Assembly: GCA_964394085.1 (NCBI GenBank) | Contig: CAYMWF010000047.1 | Location: 1-39,036, forward strand | Direction: 5' to 3' | Source of the DNA: CAYMWF01 sp964394085 [NCBI: uncultured Gemmatimonadota bacterium] | GTDB taxonomy: Bacteria; GCA-2686955; CAYMWF01 | Length of the DNA stretch: 39,036 nucleotides | Shown: piece after piece, positions 24,816 through 32,367 of the stretch | How positions within the stretch are numbered: position 1 is the stretch's first letter | Layout: each line of letters starts with the position of its first letter | Translations under genes and position numbers: made by a program | Notes under the pieces: generated by a model | Databases searched by the model: none | Seen by the model: the letters and a program-made list of their open reading frames with translations, nothing else | Told to the model about the DNA's origin: nothing

Positions 24816-25601
24816 CGTTCTTTCCTTTTTTTACTCAGAAATGGAAACACGATATATAGCGCATAACGTGAAGGCGGCGAAGCCTGCCCGATAGGTTCAT
24901 GTGCTCGGTTCGACTTCTCTTAGCCAAGACACTGCTCAATTTCATTTGATTCTACAGACCGCTCAAACCCTAATCTATTTACTACAGCATCCAGCCAATC
25001 GTGTCAAGTCATTCTAACTCAGCCATTTGTGATGCCCGGCACTGATAGATGCCGGGAGGATGTCGAAGTAGCGCAATTCGATCTACCCCAGGCTGTATAC
25101 GAATTTATTGAACATACGGCATCGACGGTTGTTCGAAGCTGGAAATCGACCCTATCGGTACCGGCACACTCCAGCCGGTGAGGGAGCGTCTTCCCGCCCT
25201 GCGGAGCACGCTGCGTCATCCGGCTCTGCTAACCCTCGCTCCGGGAAGCGCTGAAACTCGCTGTTCCCTTCCCGCGCTGCTCGCATTCGTTCGCAGCTGC
25301 CCGCCCCCCCGCAGCTCAAACATCAGCGCTTCTGATCCCTCCCAACCCGCTGGTCGCACACGCTCCCAGTCCCAGCCCTGCTCGGGAAGTGTCGCCCCAT
25401 CCCATCCCACTGCCCCCCCGGATGACTCCGCTATCGTCCGCCGGGCAGAAAGCCACTCCCCCACCTGCTCCAATGTTACGGGTGGAATGATTATCCTGCC
25501 CGCTCTGTATGGAATTCTATTACTTAGGATTAATTGAAAACGCGGCCCTCGTGAGATATAATATTGATTAGCATTGAGTTATTTCAGATAAGGACGGATC
25601 A
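24816..25601. other. Intergenic region with a GC-rich insert
   Basis: About 785 bases. The part next to the LRR gene holds its likely promoter: TATATA-rich sequence lies 20-40 bases before the SD. From about 25140 to 25460 the sequence becomes strikingly GC-rich, with polyC runs, between AT-rich genes. Frames on both strands are open there but are low-complexity, with no SD and no family look. A 7-bp hairpin, cccggca/tgccggg, is at 25035-25056. It may be a decayed mobile or repeat element. Confidence 0.5.
25534..25562 (+). promoter_or_regulatory. Sigma70-type promoter of the beta-helix gene
   Basis: TTGAAA at 25534-25539, a spacer of exactly 17 bases, then a perfect TATAAT at 25557-25562. 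The ATG of the beta-helix gene is 40 bases further on, with aagga as SD. This is the clearest promoter in the window. Confidence 0.7.
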
Positions 25602-26876
25602 ATGATTGCCATCTGTCTCGCTTCCCTTATTTTCGTATCTTCATCATTCGGCGCAACAATTTGCATCCCTGGTGATTATGAGACAATCCAGCAAGGAATT
25701 ATTGCGGCATCCGATGGAGATACGGTACTTGTCTCGAATGGCACTTATACCGGCACCTCCAACAGGGGAATCCGTTATATGGGCAAATCAATTACAGTGA
25801 AATCCGAAAACGGGCCCAAAACGACTGTAATTGATTGCGAACAACAGGACAGGGGAGTCTGCTTCGATTTCGGAGAAAATTCTTCATCTATATTTGACGG
25901 TTTTTCTATAATCAACGGGAGTGCTACCGGATATTGGCCGAATAATCTCGGAGGCGGCATATACTGTGAAGATTATGCATCTCCGATAATTTCTAATTGT
26001 ATAATTCAAGATAATAACTCTCATTATGGAGGGGGAATCTATATAGAAAAAGCTGATGCATCAATTATCAACTGTAAGATAATTTCTAATTCAACGATTG
26101 AGGCAGGCGGTGGAATTTTGTGTGATAATTACTCTTCACCCACCATTTCTGATTGTTTGATTATTGAAAATACAGCTTCAACCGGCGGAGGAATCAGCTG
26201 TGGACTTTATTCTTCTCCAATAATCTACAGATGTGAGATATCCGATAATGTAGCAACTAGATGGGATATAGGTTCGGGCGGCGGAATTTCGTGTATCGAT
26301 GGTTCCAGTCCGGAAATTCGTAACTGTCTTATATCAAGAAATGAAGCACTCGGCTATTTGATTGGGGGAGGTGGAATAGAATGTTCCGGGGATTCATATT
26401 TATTGATCTCTAATTGTATTATCAACGGTAATTATGCTTTTAATGACGGTGGCGGTATTTTCTGCAAATACTCTTCAGATATTGAAATAAGAAACAGTAC
26501 CGTTTATGGAAATACAGCTGATGGTAAAGGCGATGGCTTGTATTCTTATAGCGCTGAGCCGAGCATAAGTAATTGCATTTTTTGGGGTAACGGCTATGAG
26601 ATATATTACCGCTCAGGCGTACCGGAGATCACGTTCTCGGATGTCCAGGGCGGCTGGCCGGGAGAGGGAAATATTGATGCATTCCCCAGATTTGTAACTT
26701 ATCTTGGCTATGACTTCCTCCTGCATCCCTTCTCTCCGTGTATAGATACAGGAGATCCTGAAATCGAAGATTTCCTGTACGATTGGCATCCCCGCATTCC
26801 TCACTGGTATAACGACGGACCGAGGTCGGATATGGGAGTTTATGGCGGCCCCGGTAATATTGGATGGTTTAACTGA
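25602..26876 (+). CDS. Secreted right-handed parallel beta-helix protein
   Basis: 424 residues. The ATG at 25602 has aagga 8 bases upstream. The signal peptide is MIAICLASLIFVSSSFG, and the domain starts ATICIPGDYETIQQGIIAAS. That opening is the classic start of DUF1565/pectate-lyase-like beta-helix proteins. The body repeats N(C)(I/L)I..N.A..GGGI about every 24 residues. It ends with the FSPCIDTGDPE and DMGVYGGPG motifs, so it appears complete. No lyase catalytic residues are evident. It has no sorting domain, is AT-rich like the LRR genes and is probably a binding or surface protein. Confidence 0.88.
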   Translation: MIAICLASLIFVSSSFGATICIPGDYETIQQGIIAASDGDTVLVSNGTYTGTSNRGIRYMGKSITVKSENGPKTTVIDCEQQDRGVCFDFGENSSSIFDGFSIINGSATGYWPNNLGGGIYCEDYASPIISNCIIQDNNSHYGGGIYIEKADASIINCKIISNSTIEAGGGILCDNYSSPTISDCLIIENTASTGGGISCGLYSSPIIYRCEISDNVATRWDIGSGGGISCIDGSSPEIRNCLISRNEALGYLIGGGGIECSGDSYLLISNCIINGNYAFNDGGGIFCKYSSDIEIRNSTVYGNTADGKGDGLYSYSAEPSISNCIFWGNGYEIYYRSGVPEITFSDVQGGWPGEGNIDAFPRFVTYLGYDFLLHPFSPCIDTGDPEIEDFLYDWHPRIPHWYNDGPRSDMGVYGGPGNIGWFN

Positions 26877-26880
26877 GACA

Positions 26881-27345
26881 TCATTTCAGTATCGCCTTCT
26901 GTTTCCAAAAGGTACGACTGCTCCCCAACAGAGCGGCGGCAATGCTCAGATCCAGTGTGGCTACACCGATCAAAAAGGGGTAATTGCCGTGCGCCAGCCT
27001 GGACAACGCTGCCCCGAGCACGATCATAGCCGCCAGAAACACAAAGAAACCCGGTCTGAAACACTGCCATATTCTCGGCCGGTCCAGGGCGGCTATCCTG
27101 TCCAGATTCTTTTGGCAAATCCTGTTGAACAGGTATTTCGCCTTCAATCCGCCTAGCAGCAGCCCTCCGGCTGCACCCAGCCACTGCCATGCATCTTCCG
27201 GTTTCAGGGCATTCGCTTCCACCAGCAGGCTGCCCCCCTTCAGCAGCAGCACAGCGCCCCCGATATACCACACCACGGCGGCCAGAACCCCGAGACTGCG
27301 ACCCGAAACGGCTGACCGGGGTGAATCATCAATCGTGCAGGGCAA
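26881..27345 (-). CDS. Integral membrane protein, 154 aa
   Basis: A TTG start at 27345 has gaggag 8 bases upstream. Four hydrophobic segments are visible: VLAAVVWYIGGAVLLLKGG, WLGAAGGLLLGGLKAKYLF, FFVFLAAMIVLGAAL and YPFLIGVATLDLSIAAALLG. Charged loops contain NRICQKNLDRIAALDRPRIW. I recall similar conserved inner-membrane proteins of unknown function. Its stop lies 4 bases from the convergent beta-helix gene. Confidence 0.72.
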   Translation of the reverse strand: MPCTIDDSPRSAVSGRSLGVLAAVVWYIGGAVLLLKGGSLLVEANALKPEDAWQWLGAAGGLLLGGLKAKYLFNRICQKNLDRIAALDRPRIWQCFRPGFFVFLAAMIVLGAALSRLAHGNYPFLIGVATLDLSIAAALLGSSRTFWKQKAILK

Positions 27346-27508
27346 GATAGCGGCTCCTCGATGTTTTGCGTAGTCGGTTTCTGGTTTCGAACAACGAATG
27401 CGCTTAATACAGGGATTCGTTCACAGCATCACCCATCCGATAACCCGGCCAATCTGTCTAAACCTGGCCTGAGCAATTGCGCTGGGCAACATATGGTCTT
27501 ACATCGGG

Positions 27509-27550
27509 AAGGTGCCGGAGCGGAGGCAGATTGTCAAGTTCACGGGCGAG
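27509..27550. repeat. Dispersed 42-bp repeat, copy 2
   Basis: It matches 39 of 42 bases of the element at 17933-17974 in the same orientation. It lies between the FRP-like gene stop and the membrane-protein gene start (both minus strand). The minus strand again reads TTGACA inside it. Confidence 0.8.
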
Positions 27551-27593
27551 TTCCGCTTCTTTCTTTTTTTTGCTCATGTTTTCAAACCAGATG

Positions 27594-27926
27594 TCAAGCT
27601 GAGTTGGAAAAAGTTATCATTTTCTTAATCTGGTTGAGCTTATCCTCGTGTAAACCGTGCAACTCTTCGATTTCAAGCCAGCCCTCTATCATGAGTTTTG
27701 AGAAAACGAGCAGAAGCACGGAATAACGATAGTCATATTTTTGATCGATTTCTTTCCGCTTGTCAGAAAGAAATTCCTCGAGATTCCACAGGTCATCCGG
27801 GCTTTCGATAAGACGTTTCTGGACTTGCTTTGTTATTTCGACGCATTCAAGGTTGTAAGCCTTTTCAAAAGCCGCTCTTGCAATTTTCTTTTCTGATTGT
27901 GTCCAATTTGAAAACTGATTCATCAC
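27594..27926 (-). CDS. Fluorescence recovery protein (FRP)-like protein
   Basis: 110 residues. A GTG at 27926 is 8 bases after aggagg; the next codon is ATG. The sequence follows cyanobacterial FRP closely along its length as I recall it: WTQSEKKIARAAFEKAYNLE, then DDLWNLEEFLSDKRKEID, then QKYDYRYSVLLLVFSKLMIE and EELHGLHEDKLNQIKK. FRP is an all-helical dimer that detaches the orange carotenoid protein (OCP) from phycobilisomes. The Trp and Arg of the LWxLxxFLxxKR patch are present (Trp47, Arg57), but the His-Asp pair that I recall in that patch is Glu-Glu. No OCP or phycobilisome gene is here, so the role must differ. Confidence 0.82.
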   Translation of the reverse strand: MMNQFSNWTQSEKKIARAAFEKAYNLECVEITKQVQKRLIESPDDLWNLEEFLSDKRKEIDQKYDYRYSVLLLVFSKLMIEGWLEIEELHGLHEDKLNQIKKMITFSNSA

Positions 27927-28300
27927 GTGATGTACCTCCTATTGTGACCGCAGCACAACACTTTCAACGAACTTCTACGAAGCCGGCTTCGGCGGATTCA
28001 GCAATCTGCAACCTGCTGGGTCTTTTCTAAATCATCCCAACATAGAAACACCTGTAATCATCCGGGTTTGTTTACAACCGGTTGTCTCTGCACACGACAT
28101 TCGAATTCCCTCCGATTCCCGAGGTTGAACGCATCCCCTCACAACGATGAAGCGCGCACAGGCAGGCATCCCGGAGAGGATATAGCCGAGGCGGACCTGC
28201 GTCAATACCGGCCTCAACAAAGCCGTTTTCTCGGAGGTGAAATACCGTTGACGGAGATGACCGATCGATGTAAGGCTGAAGAGCGTAAGGGGCCGAGCCA
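27927..28300. other. Intergenic region between FRP-like and amidohydrolase genes
   Basis: 374 bases between divergently transcribed genes. It contains a perfect 14-bp palindrome, cgaagccggcttcg (27978-27991), about 52 bases before the FRP-like start, a possible operator. Frames on either strand are not protein-like. No clear promoter was placed for the amidohydrolase operon. Confidence 0.5.
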
Positions 28301-29188
28301 TTGGCAAGCGATAAAGAAACTTCATATATTCCAGCCGGACTTCCTCCCGTAATTGATGCTCATGTACATATTTTCCCCGGCAGTATTTTCTCGGCGATAT
28401 GGAAATGGTTCGACGAACACGCGTGGCATATCAGGTACCGCATGACCACACCCCGGATATTCGATTTTCTGCTGTCGCGCGGCATAAAACATGTCATCGC
28501 GCTCCAGTATGCCCATAGACCCGGCATTGCTAGAGAGCTGAACATGTATATGCTGGAAAAATGCGCCGAATACGACGGCCGCGTGACCGGGATGGCCACC
28601 GTTTTCCCCGGGGAGGATGATGACCGGGAAATCTTGCAGGAGGCTTTCGATTCCGGCCTGGGAGGCCTGAAACTGCACGCTCACGTGCAGTGCTTCGACA
28701 TGAACTCCGGCCATATGAATCACCTGTATGAATGCTGCCGGATAAATGATAAACCGGTCGTAATGCATGTAGGCAGAGAGCCGAAAAGCACGGCTTATGA
28801 CTGCGATCCTTATGAGCTCTGCAGTGCCGAAAAGACGGAAAATACCTTGAGAGATTTTCCCGATCTCAAAATCTGTGTTCCCCACATGGGTCTCGGCGAG
28901 ACAACCACCTACAGAAAACTGATAGAAAAATACGACAACCTCTGGCTGGATACGACCATGGTACTCACAGATTACTTCGAACCCGGAGTCACAATCGATC
29001 TCGCCGGCTGCAGGACGGACCGGATCATGTACGGCTCCGATTTTCCGAACATCCCGTACGAGTGGGACAGAGAGTTGAAGGTATTGAACGAAGCAGATAT
29101 TTCCCGCGACGCGCTTATCAGAATTTCCAGTAAGAATGCTGTAGATTTTTTCAGTCTCGGGTCGTCACTCGAGGGAGATTTTCGTTGA
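28301..29188 (+). CDS. Amidohydrolase-family (Amidohydro_2) metal-dependent hydrolase
   Basis: 295 residues. A TTG start at 28301 has aagggg 9 bases upstream. A TIM-barrel amidohydrolase is indicated by VIDAHVHIFPG (HxH), GLKLHAHVQ, VVMHVG (metal His), VPHMGLGE (His) and IMYGSDFPN (catalytic Asp). Members hydrolyse or decarboxylate small aromatic or cyclic compounds; the substrate is unknown. Its stop TGA overlaps the TTG start of the SDR gene (ttga). Confidence 0.87.
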   Translation: MASDKETSYIPAGLPPVIDAHVHIFPGSIFSAIWKWFDEHAWHIRYRMTTPRIFDFLLSRGIKHVIALQYAHRPGIARELNMYMLEKCAEYDGRVTGMATVFPGEDDDREILQEAFDSGLGGLKLHAHVQCFDMNSGHMNHLYECCRINDKPVVMHVGREPKSTAYDCDPYELCSAEKTENTLRDFPDLKICVPHMGLGETTTYRKLIEKYDNLWLDTTMVLTDYFEPGVTIDLAGCRTDRIMYGSDFPNIPYEWDRELKVLNEADISRDALIRISSKNAVDFFSLGSSLEGDFR

Positions 29189-29976
29189 AAAGAAGAATCG
29201 ACTTGATCACGGGTGCGTCGAGCGGGCTGGGGAGCGATTTCGCCAGGATTCTGGCGGGCCGGAAAAGGAACCTTTTCATCACGGCCCGGCGCTTCGACAG
29301 GCTCCGGATGCTGAAAGAGGAGCTCGAGGAGGAGTTCGGGGTCGACGTTCACGTTTTCGGTGCGGATCTCGGCGACCCCGGCGGCGCCGGCTCCATACTG
29401 GAAGAGCTGGCAAGCATGCAGATGAGCGTCGATATCCTGGTCAACAACGCCGGATTCGGACACCGCACCTTCCTCATGGATAAACCGCCGGCGGACTGGG
29501 AGCGGATGATTCGCGTCAACCTCAACAGCCTCGTCGCCCTGACCACGGGTATTCTCCCGTCGATGATCGAAAACGGAGGCGGCGGAATTCTCAACGTGGC
29601 GTCTACCGGCGCTTTCCAGGCCGTCCCCTGGTTCACCGTTTACGCTGCAACCAAGTCGTTCGTTCTCAGTTTTTCGGAAGGGTTGGCCCAGGAGCTCACG
29701 GACCGGGATATCGACATCACGGTCTCCTGCCTCTGCCCCGGACCCACCCGGACGGAGTTTCCAACGACCGCGGGGGCCGATACCATAGATGCCCCCGATT
29801 TCGTCTGGATGGAGTCGAGAGAGGTGGCCGAAATCGGGTTGAAAGCCCTCGAAGCGAATCAGACCATCTGCATCCCGGGCATGACCAACAAGCTCCAGTT
29901 CTACACCGGCAAGCTCCTGCCCCGGAGTTTCATAAGTCGTGTCGCAAGTTTGATATACAGGCCTGAAAAGACTTGA
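29185..29976 (+). CDS. SDR-family oxidoreductase (DltE/COG0300-like)
   Basis: 263 residues. A TTG start at 29185 has gaggga upstream. It has the cofactor motif TGASSGLG, NNAG, active-site YAATK (YxxxK) with Ser in VASTGAF, and PGPTRTEF after the active site. It is a classical NAD(P)-dependent short-chain dehydrogenase. It is coupled by a TTGA overlap to the upstream amidohydrolase and, at its own stop, to a downstream mini-ORF, so the three form a coupled operon. Substrate unknown. Confidence 0.88.
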   Translation: MKRRIDLITGASSGLGSDFARILAGRKRNLFITARRFDRLRMLKEELEEEFGVDVHVFGADLGDPGGAGSILEELASMQMSVDILVNNAGFGHRTFLMDKPPADWERMIRVNLNSLVALTTGILPSMIENGGGGILNVASTGAFQAVPWFTVYAATKSFVLSFSEGLAQELTDRDIDITVSCLCPGPTRTEFPTTAGADTIDAPDFVWMESREVAEIGLKALEANQTICIPGMTNKLQFYTGKLLPRSFISRVASLIYRPEKT

Positions 29977-30074
29977 AAACCGTCGAAAACCTGAAGAGGA
30001 TGAAAGAAATCGTCCTGGAGCGGTGGATTCCCGGGCAGGATATGCCGGTGATCTGCCCCGGATGGCGGTTCTGA
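29973..30074 (+). CDS. Possible 33-residue coupled mini-ORF
   Basis: A TTG at 29973 overlaps the SDR stop exactly as the SDR start overlaps the amidohydrolase stop (ttga). It reads MKTVENLKRMKEIVLERWIP, then GQDMPVICPGWRF and stop. The amphipathic helix and the CPGW end look protein-like, but there is no dedicated SD. It is too short to be sure. Confidence 0.4.
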   Translation: MKTVENLKRMKEIVLERWIPGQDMPVICPGWRF

Positions 30075-30120
30075 CGGGTCCGCCCGGGCGGGTCTACCCG
30101 CCGGAAAGGTCGAAGAGTCG

Positions 30121-30651
30121 ATGGATAGACGAGATTTTCTGAAAGCTGCCGGAGCGTCCGTTCTGGCGGTCGCCGCTTCCGCGGCCGCCGAAGCGCTCCC
30201 GGAAAAAGGAACCGGAGCACCGGGAGGGAAAAAGATGGCGGAAGAGGGTTCTGTTTTGCTGGCCCCGCCCTGCGGGCTGTACTGCTGCATCTGCATGGAC
30301 TACATAAACAAGGTTTGCCACGGCTGCGGCTGCACCTGCGGAGCGTGCGCGGGTCAGTGGCACGACCGCCACTGCGGGATAGCCCAGTGCGCCCGCTCCC
30401 GAAAGCTTGAGAGCTGCGCGCAGTGCGATGATCTCCCCTGCACGACACTGATCCAGTTCACGGTCGACCCTGTCTGGCGAACGCACGCCCCGTGCATCGA
30501 AAACCTGCGCCGCCGGAAGAAAATCGGGAAGGATGCCTGGCTCGCCGAGCAGGCCGCCCACTGGAAGGACGAGAAAAACCTCGAAGCCTGGCTCGACCTC
30601 TACCGCGAATGCAGTCGCAAATGGAACGAGAAGCAGAAGTCAGGCGACTGA
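30121..30651 (+). CDS. Tat-exported Cys-rich DUF3795-like protein
   Basis: 176 residues, ATG at 30121. The Tat signal is DRRDFLKAAGASVLAVAASA with cleavage near AEALPEK. The mature part is very Cys-rich: CGLYCCICMDYINKVCHGCG, then CTCGACAGQWHDRHCGIAQC, then CAQCDDLPCTTLIQF. This matches the DUF3795 pattern, thought to bind metal or Fe-S. A hairpin with ggcggg/cccgcc arms (30087-30102) is just before its start region. It follows the SDR mini-ORF on the same strand and may share that operon. Confidence 0.8.
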   Translation: MDRRDFLKAAGASVLAVAASAAAEALPEKGTGAPGGKKMAEEGSVLLAPPCGLYCCICMDYINKVCHGCGCTCGACAGQWHDRHCGIAQCARSRKLESCAQCDDLPCTTLIQFTVDPVWRTHAPCIENLRRRKKIGKDAWLAEQAAHWKDEKNLEAWLDLYRECSRKWNEKQKSGD

Positions 30652-31212
30652 GACACCCGGTGAGGACGCCGGATGAAGCCTAAACTCCGCGGGATGATAC
30701 TCGACACAGGCCGCTCTCCGGCCGCGCCGCCGGCTCCGATGACGCCCCCCCGTACTCCGCCGGCAGTCGCCACGAGCCGATTCGAACCGGCTACGTAGCC
30801 GATCAGCATAAGCCCCCCCTGACCTCCAAGAAACATCCTGTGCCAAGATACAACCTTGCATTAATATTCTTAACGGGTTTTCTTGTGATATCCAGAAGGA
30901 TTCAGACTCGAATCGGCGACGTCAGAAAAACGTTCGTTTTTCTGGTGGTAGGGTGACATGGAGGCATGGGGTTTTATGCCGGCTCGACAATCATCGAAAA
31001 TACGGATAGAATCGATACTTCAGACGATGACAGTCTCAGGTACAAAAAGAACAGAATACTTGCAACCGATCAGGACATTGGGCATGCAACGTAACAGCCT
31101 GCCACAGGCAGGTGCACCCGCTGGGTGATGTTGACGATTTTCAAGAATATCTATTCTATTCCATCGCCCCGAGCTTGGCTCGGCGCGAGCAAGGCCGAGT
31201 TGGCCAGCTTCA
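30652..31212. other. Intergenic region with hairpins
   Basis: About 560 bases. It holds a 10-bp-arm hairpin (30923-30944), a 6-bp hairpin with cctgcc/ggcagg arms (31098-31112) and a 12-bp palindrome ggctacgtagcc (30789-30800). Small frames here, including a Gly-rich minus-strand one at 30600-30836, lack an SD or family look. No gene is supported. Confidence 0.5.
30923..30944. terminator. Hairpin, possible bidirectional terminator
   Basis: Arms cagaaaaacg and cgtttttctg are exact complements around tt. The stem is A/T-rich, with a T run inside the right arm. It could terminate transcription from the DUF3795 side or from the minus-strand island genes. Confidence 0.35.
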
Positions 31213-31665
31213 TCAAGGATAGCCTGTCATTAATTCAGGATGTGTCTGATTCAACCATTCCACAACCTGATTCCTCATTGCCTTTGCGTGCTGGAGTATT
31301 TCTTCACTCTCTTTTTTGGATATCATACCAGCACGCTCATAGTCTGCAATATTTCGCTTTTTCCTATATGAATCAATTAAAGTGATTTTCTGATCACTGA
31401 GTCCAAGTGTATACTTCAGTGATTCGATAGTATAATAATGTTGAGATTGGCCTTTCCTTGGTCGATATCCTGATGCTGCAAGGCATGTTGTAGCAGCCTG
31501 TAAAATGGCATTGTACGCAATAGCAAATTTCCAGTCAGGACTTAATCCTGATATGCTTGAATCATTTAAATCCCTGTGGATAATGTCCAAAATCTTCCGG
31601 ATATCTTCTGAACTTGTCCTATGCTCGGATAGCCAACCGTTATCCAGCCATTGCCTTAAAGTCAC
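31213..31665 (-). CDS. HEPN-domain toxin-like protein
   Basis: 150 residues, GTG at 31665 with ggaag upstream. It is an all-helical HEPN layout with DWKFAIAYNAILQAATTCL, a linker (GYRPRKGQSQHYY) and SYRKKRNIADYERAG. The usual RX4-6H ribonuclease signature is replaced by RNIADYE (Arg104 to Tyr109, no His), a variant seen in some HEPN branches. It overlaps the upstream nucleotidyltransferase by 26 bases. That is the MNT-HEPN toxin-antitoxin arrangement, in which the MNT partner typically modifies or neutralises the HEPN RNase. Confidence 0.82.
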   Translation of the reverse strand: MTLRQWLDNGWLSEHRTSSEDIRKILDIIHRDLNDSSISGLSPDWKFAIAYNAILQAATTCLAASGYRPRKGQSQHYYTIESLKYTLGLSDQKITLIDSYRKKRNIADYERAGMISKKESEEILQHAKAMRNQVVEWLNQTHPELMTGYP

Positions 31666-32230
31666 TTTGACTTCCTATAATGAAGGTTTTTTCACCATAA
31701 ATAAGTTCATTAATAAAATGATCACCTTTGGAATGTCTCTCAATGAGTTCATTCTTTTCAAGGACTACCGGGTTTATTTCTCGTCCAACAATATTCTGTT
31801 TCGGTCTGATCGCACTGATCACTTTTTCGAAACTAATTGGTCCAATTACAGCCAAATCAACATCACTTTCAGCTTGAGCAGTACCGCGACTCAGCGAACC
31901 GAAGATAAAAGCAATATCTATATCCTTTTCTACTGGTTTTAATGCGTCTTGAAGAACTGTTACCAGTCCTTCCGTCTTCAGAATCAGCATCTTTAGTTCA
32001 GGATATATTGGAGACTTTTTATTTACTTTGTAGTATGTCCTGCCATGCTCCTCAAGTTTCTTAATTATCTCTACTTTTAATAGCTTTTGAACTTCGCGCT
32101 GGACACTTCCCTGACCTTTACCAATCAGACGAATCAGTTCTCGAATATAAAACTTCCTTTCACTTTGCTGGAAGAATGTGATAAGAAGCGCCTTCTTGGT
32201 GGATGAGAATAATGCGTCTAGTGTACCCAT
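31640..32230 (-). CDS. MNT-type nucleotidyltransferase antitoxin with N-terminal winged helix
   Basis: 196 residues, ATG at 32230. The first ~95 residues are a winged-helix DNA-binding domain (RKFYIRELIRLIGKGQGSVQ, VEIIKKLEEHGRTYYKVN). The second part is a minimal nucleotidyltransferase with GSLSRGTAQAESDVDLAVIG (Gly111-Ser112, Asp123, Asp125). No SD precedes the ATG at normal distance. A nested inverted repeat spans the start (32223-32260), which suits autorepression by its own winged helix. It is the antitoxin half of the pair with the HEPN gene. Confidence 0.85.
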   Translation of the reverse strand: MGTLDALFSSTKKALLITFFQQSERKFYIRELIRLIGKGQGSVQREVQKLLKVEIIKKLEEHGRTYYKVNKKSPIYPELKMLILKTEGLVTVLQDALKPVEKDIDIAFIFGSLSRGTAQAESDVDLAVIGPISFEKVISAIRPKQNIVGREINPVVLEKNELIERHSKGDHFINELIYGEKTFIIGSQSDFKAMAG

Positions 32231-32268
32231 AATGGGGTAATGTCACCCCTTTCTGGGTACGATGTCAA
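32223..32268 (-). promoter_or_regulatory. Operator/promoter of the MNT-HEPN operon with nested inverted repeats
   Basis: An outer repeat gtaccca (32223-32229)/tgggtac (32254-32260) encloses an inner one ggggt/acccc (32234-32249). It overlaps the ATG and a TTGACA -35 (32268-32263). With a 17-base spacer the -10 would be TGACAT (three of six matches) and the transcript almost leaderless. It looks like an autoregulatory operator; an RNA hairpin hiding the start is an alternative. Confidence 0.55.
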
Positions 32269-32367
32269 GTTCTATTTTCTTGATCTTCATGAATCTCTAT
32301 AAATCGACAGCTGCTCTATCCTGCCCTTCTTTCAAGTCATCATATCCTTTTTTATGCCCGCAGGGGC

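Noticed and set aside
25178-25537. 119-residue plus-strand and 85-residue minus-strand frames in the GC-rich insert
   Set aside because: Both exist because the stretch is GC-rich with few stops; no SD and low-complexity, Ser/Pro/Ala-rich or Gly-rich peptides.
30775-30795. T-arm-like sequence (GGTTCGAATC on the minus strand)
   Set aside because: The loop would be eight bases and no matching acceptor stem or anticodon arm lies at tRNA distance, so it is not called a tRNA.
30600-30836. Gly-rich minus-strand frame (MFLGGQGGLMLIGYVAGSN)
   Set aside because: No SD, low complexity and partial overlap with the DUF3795 gene; probably a shadow frame.
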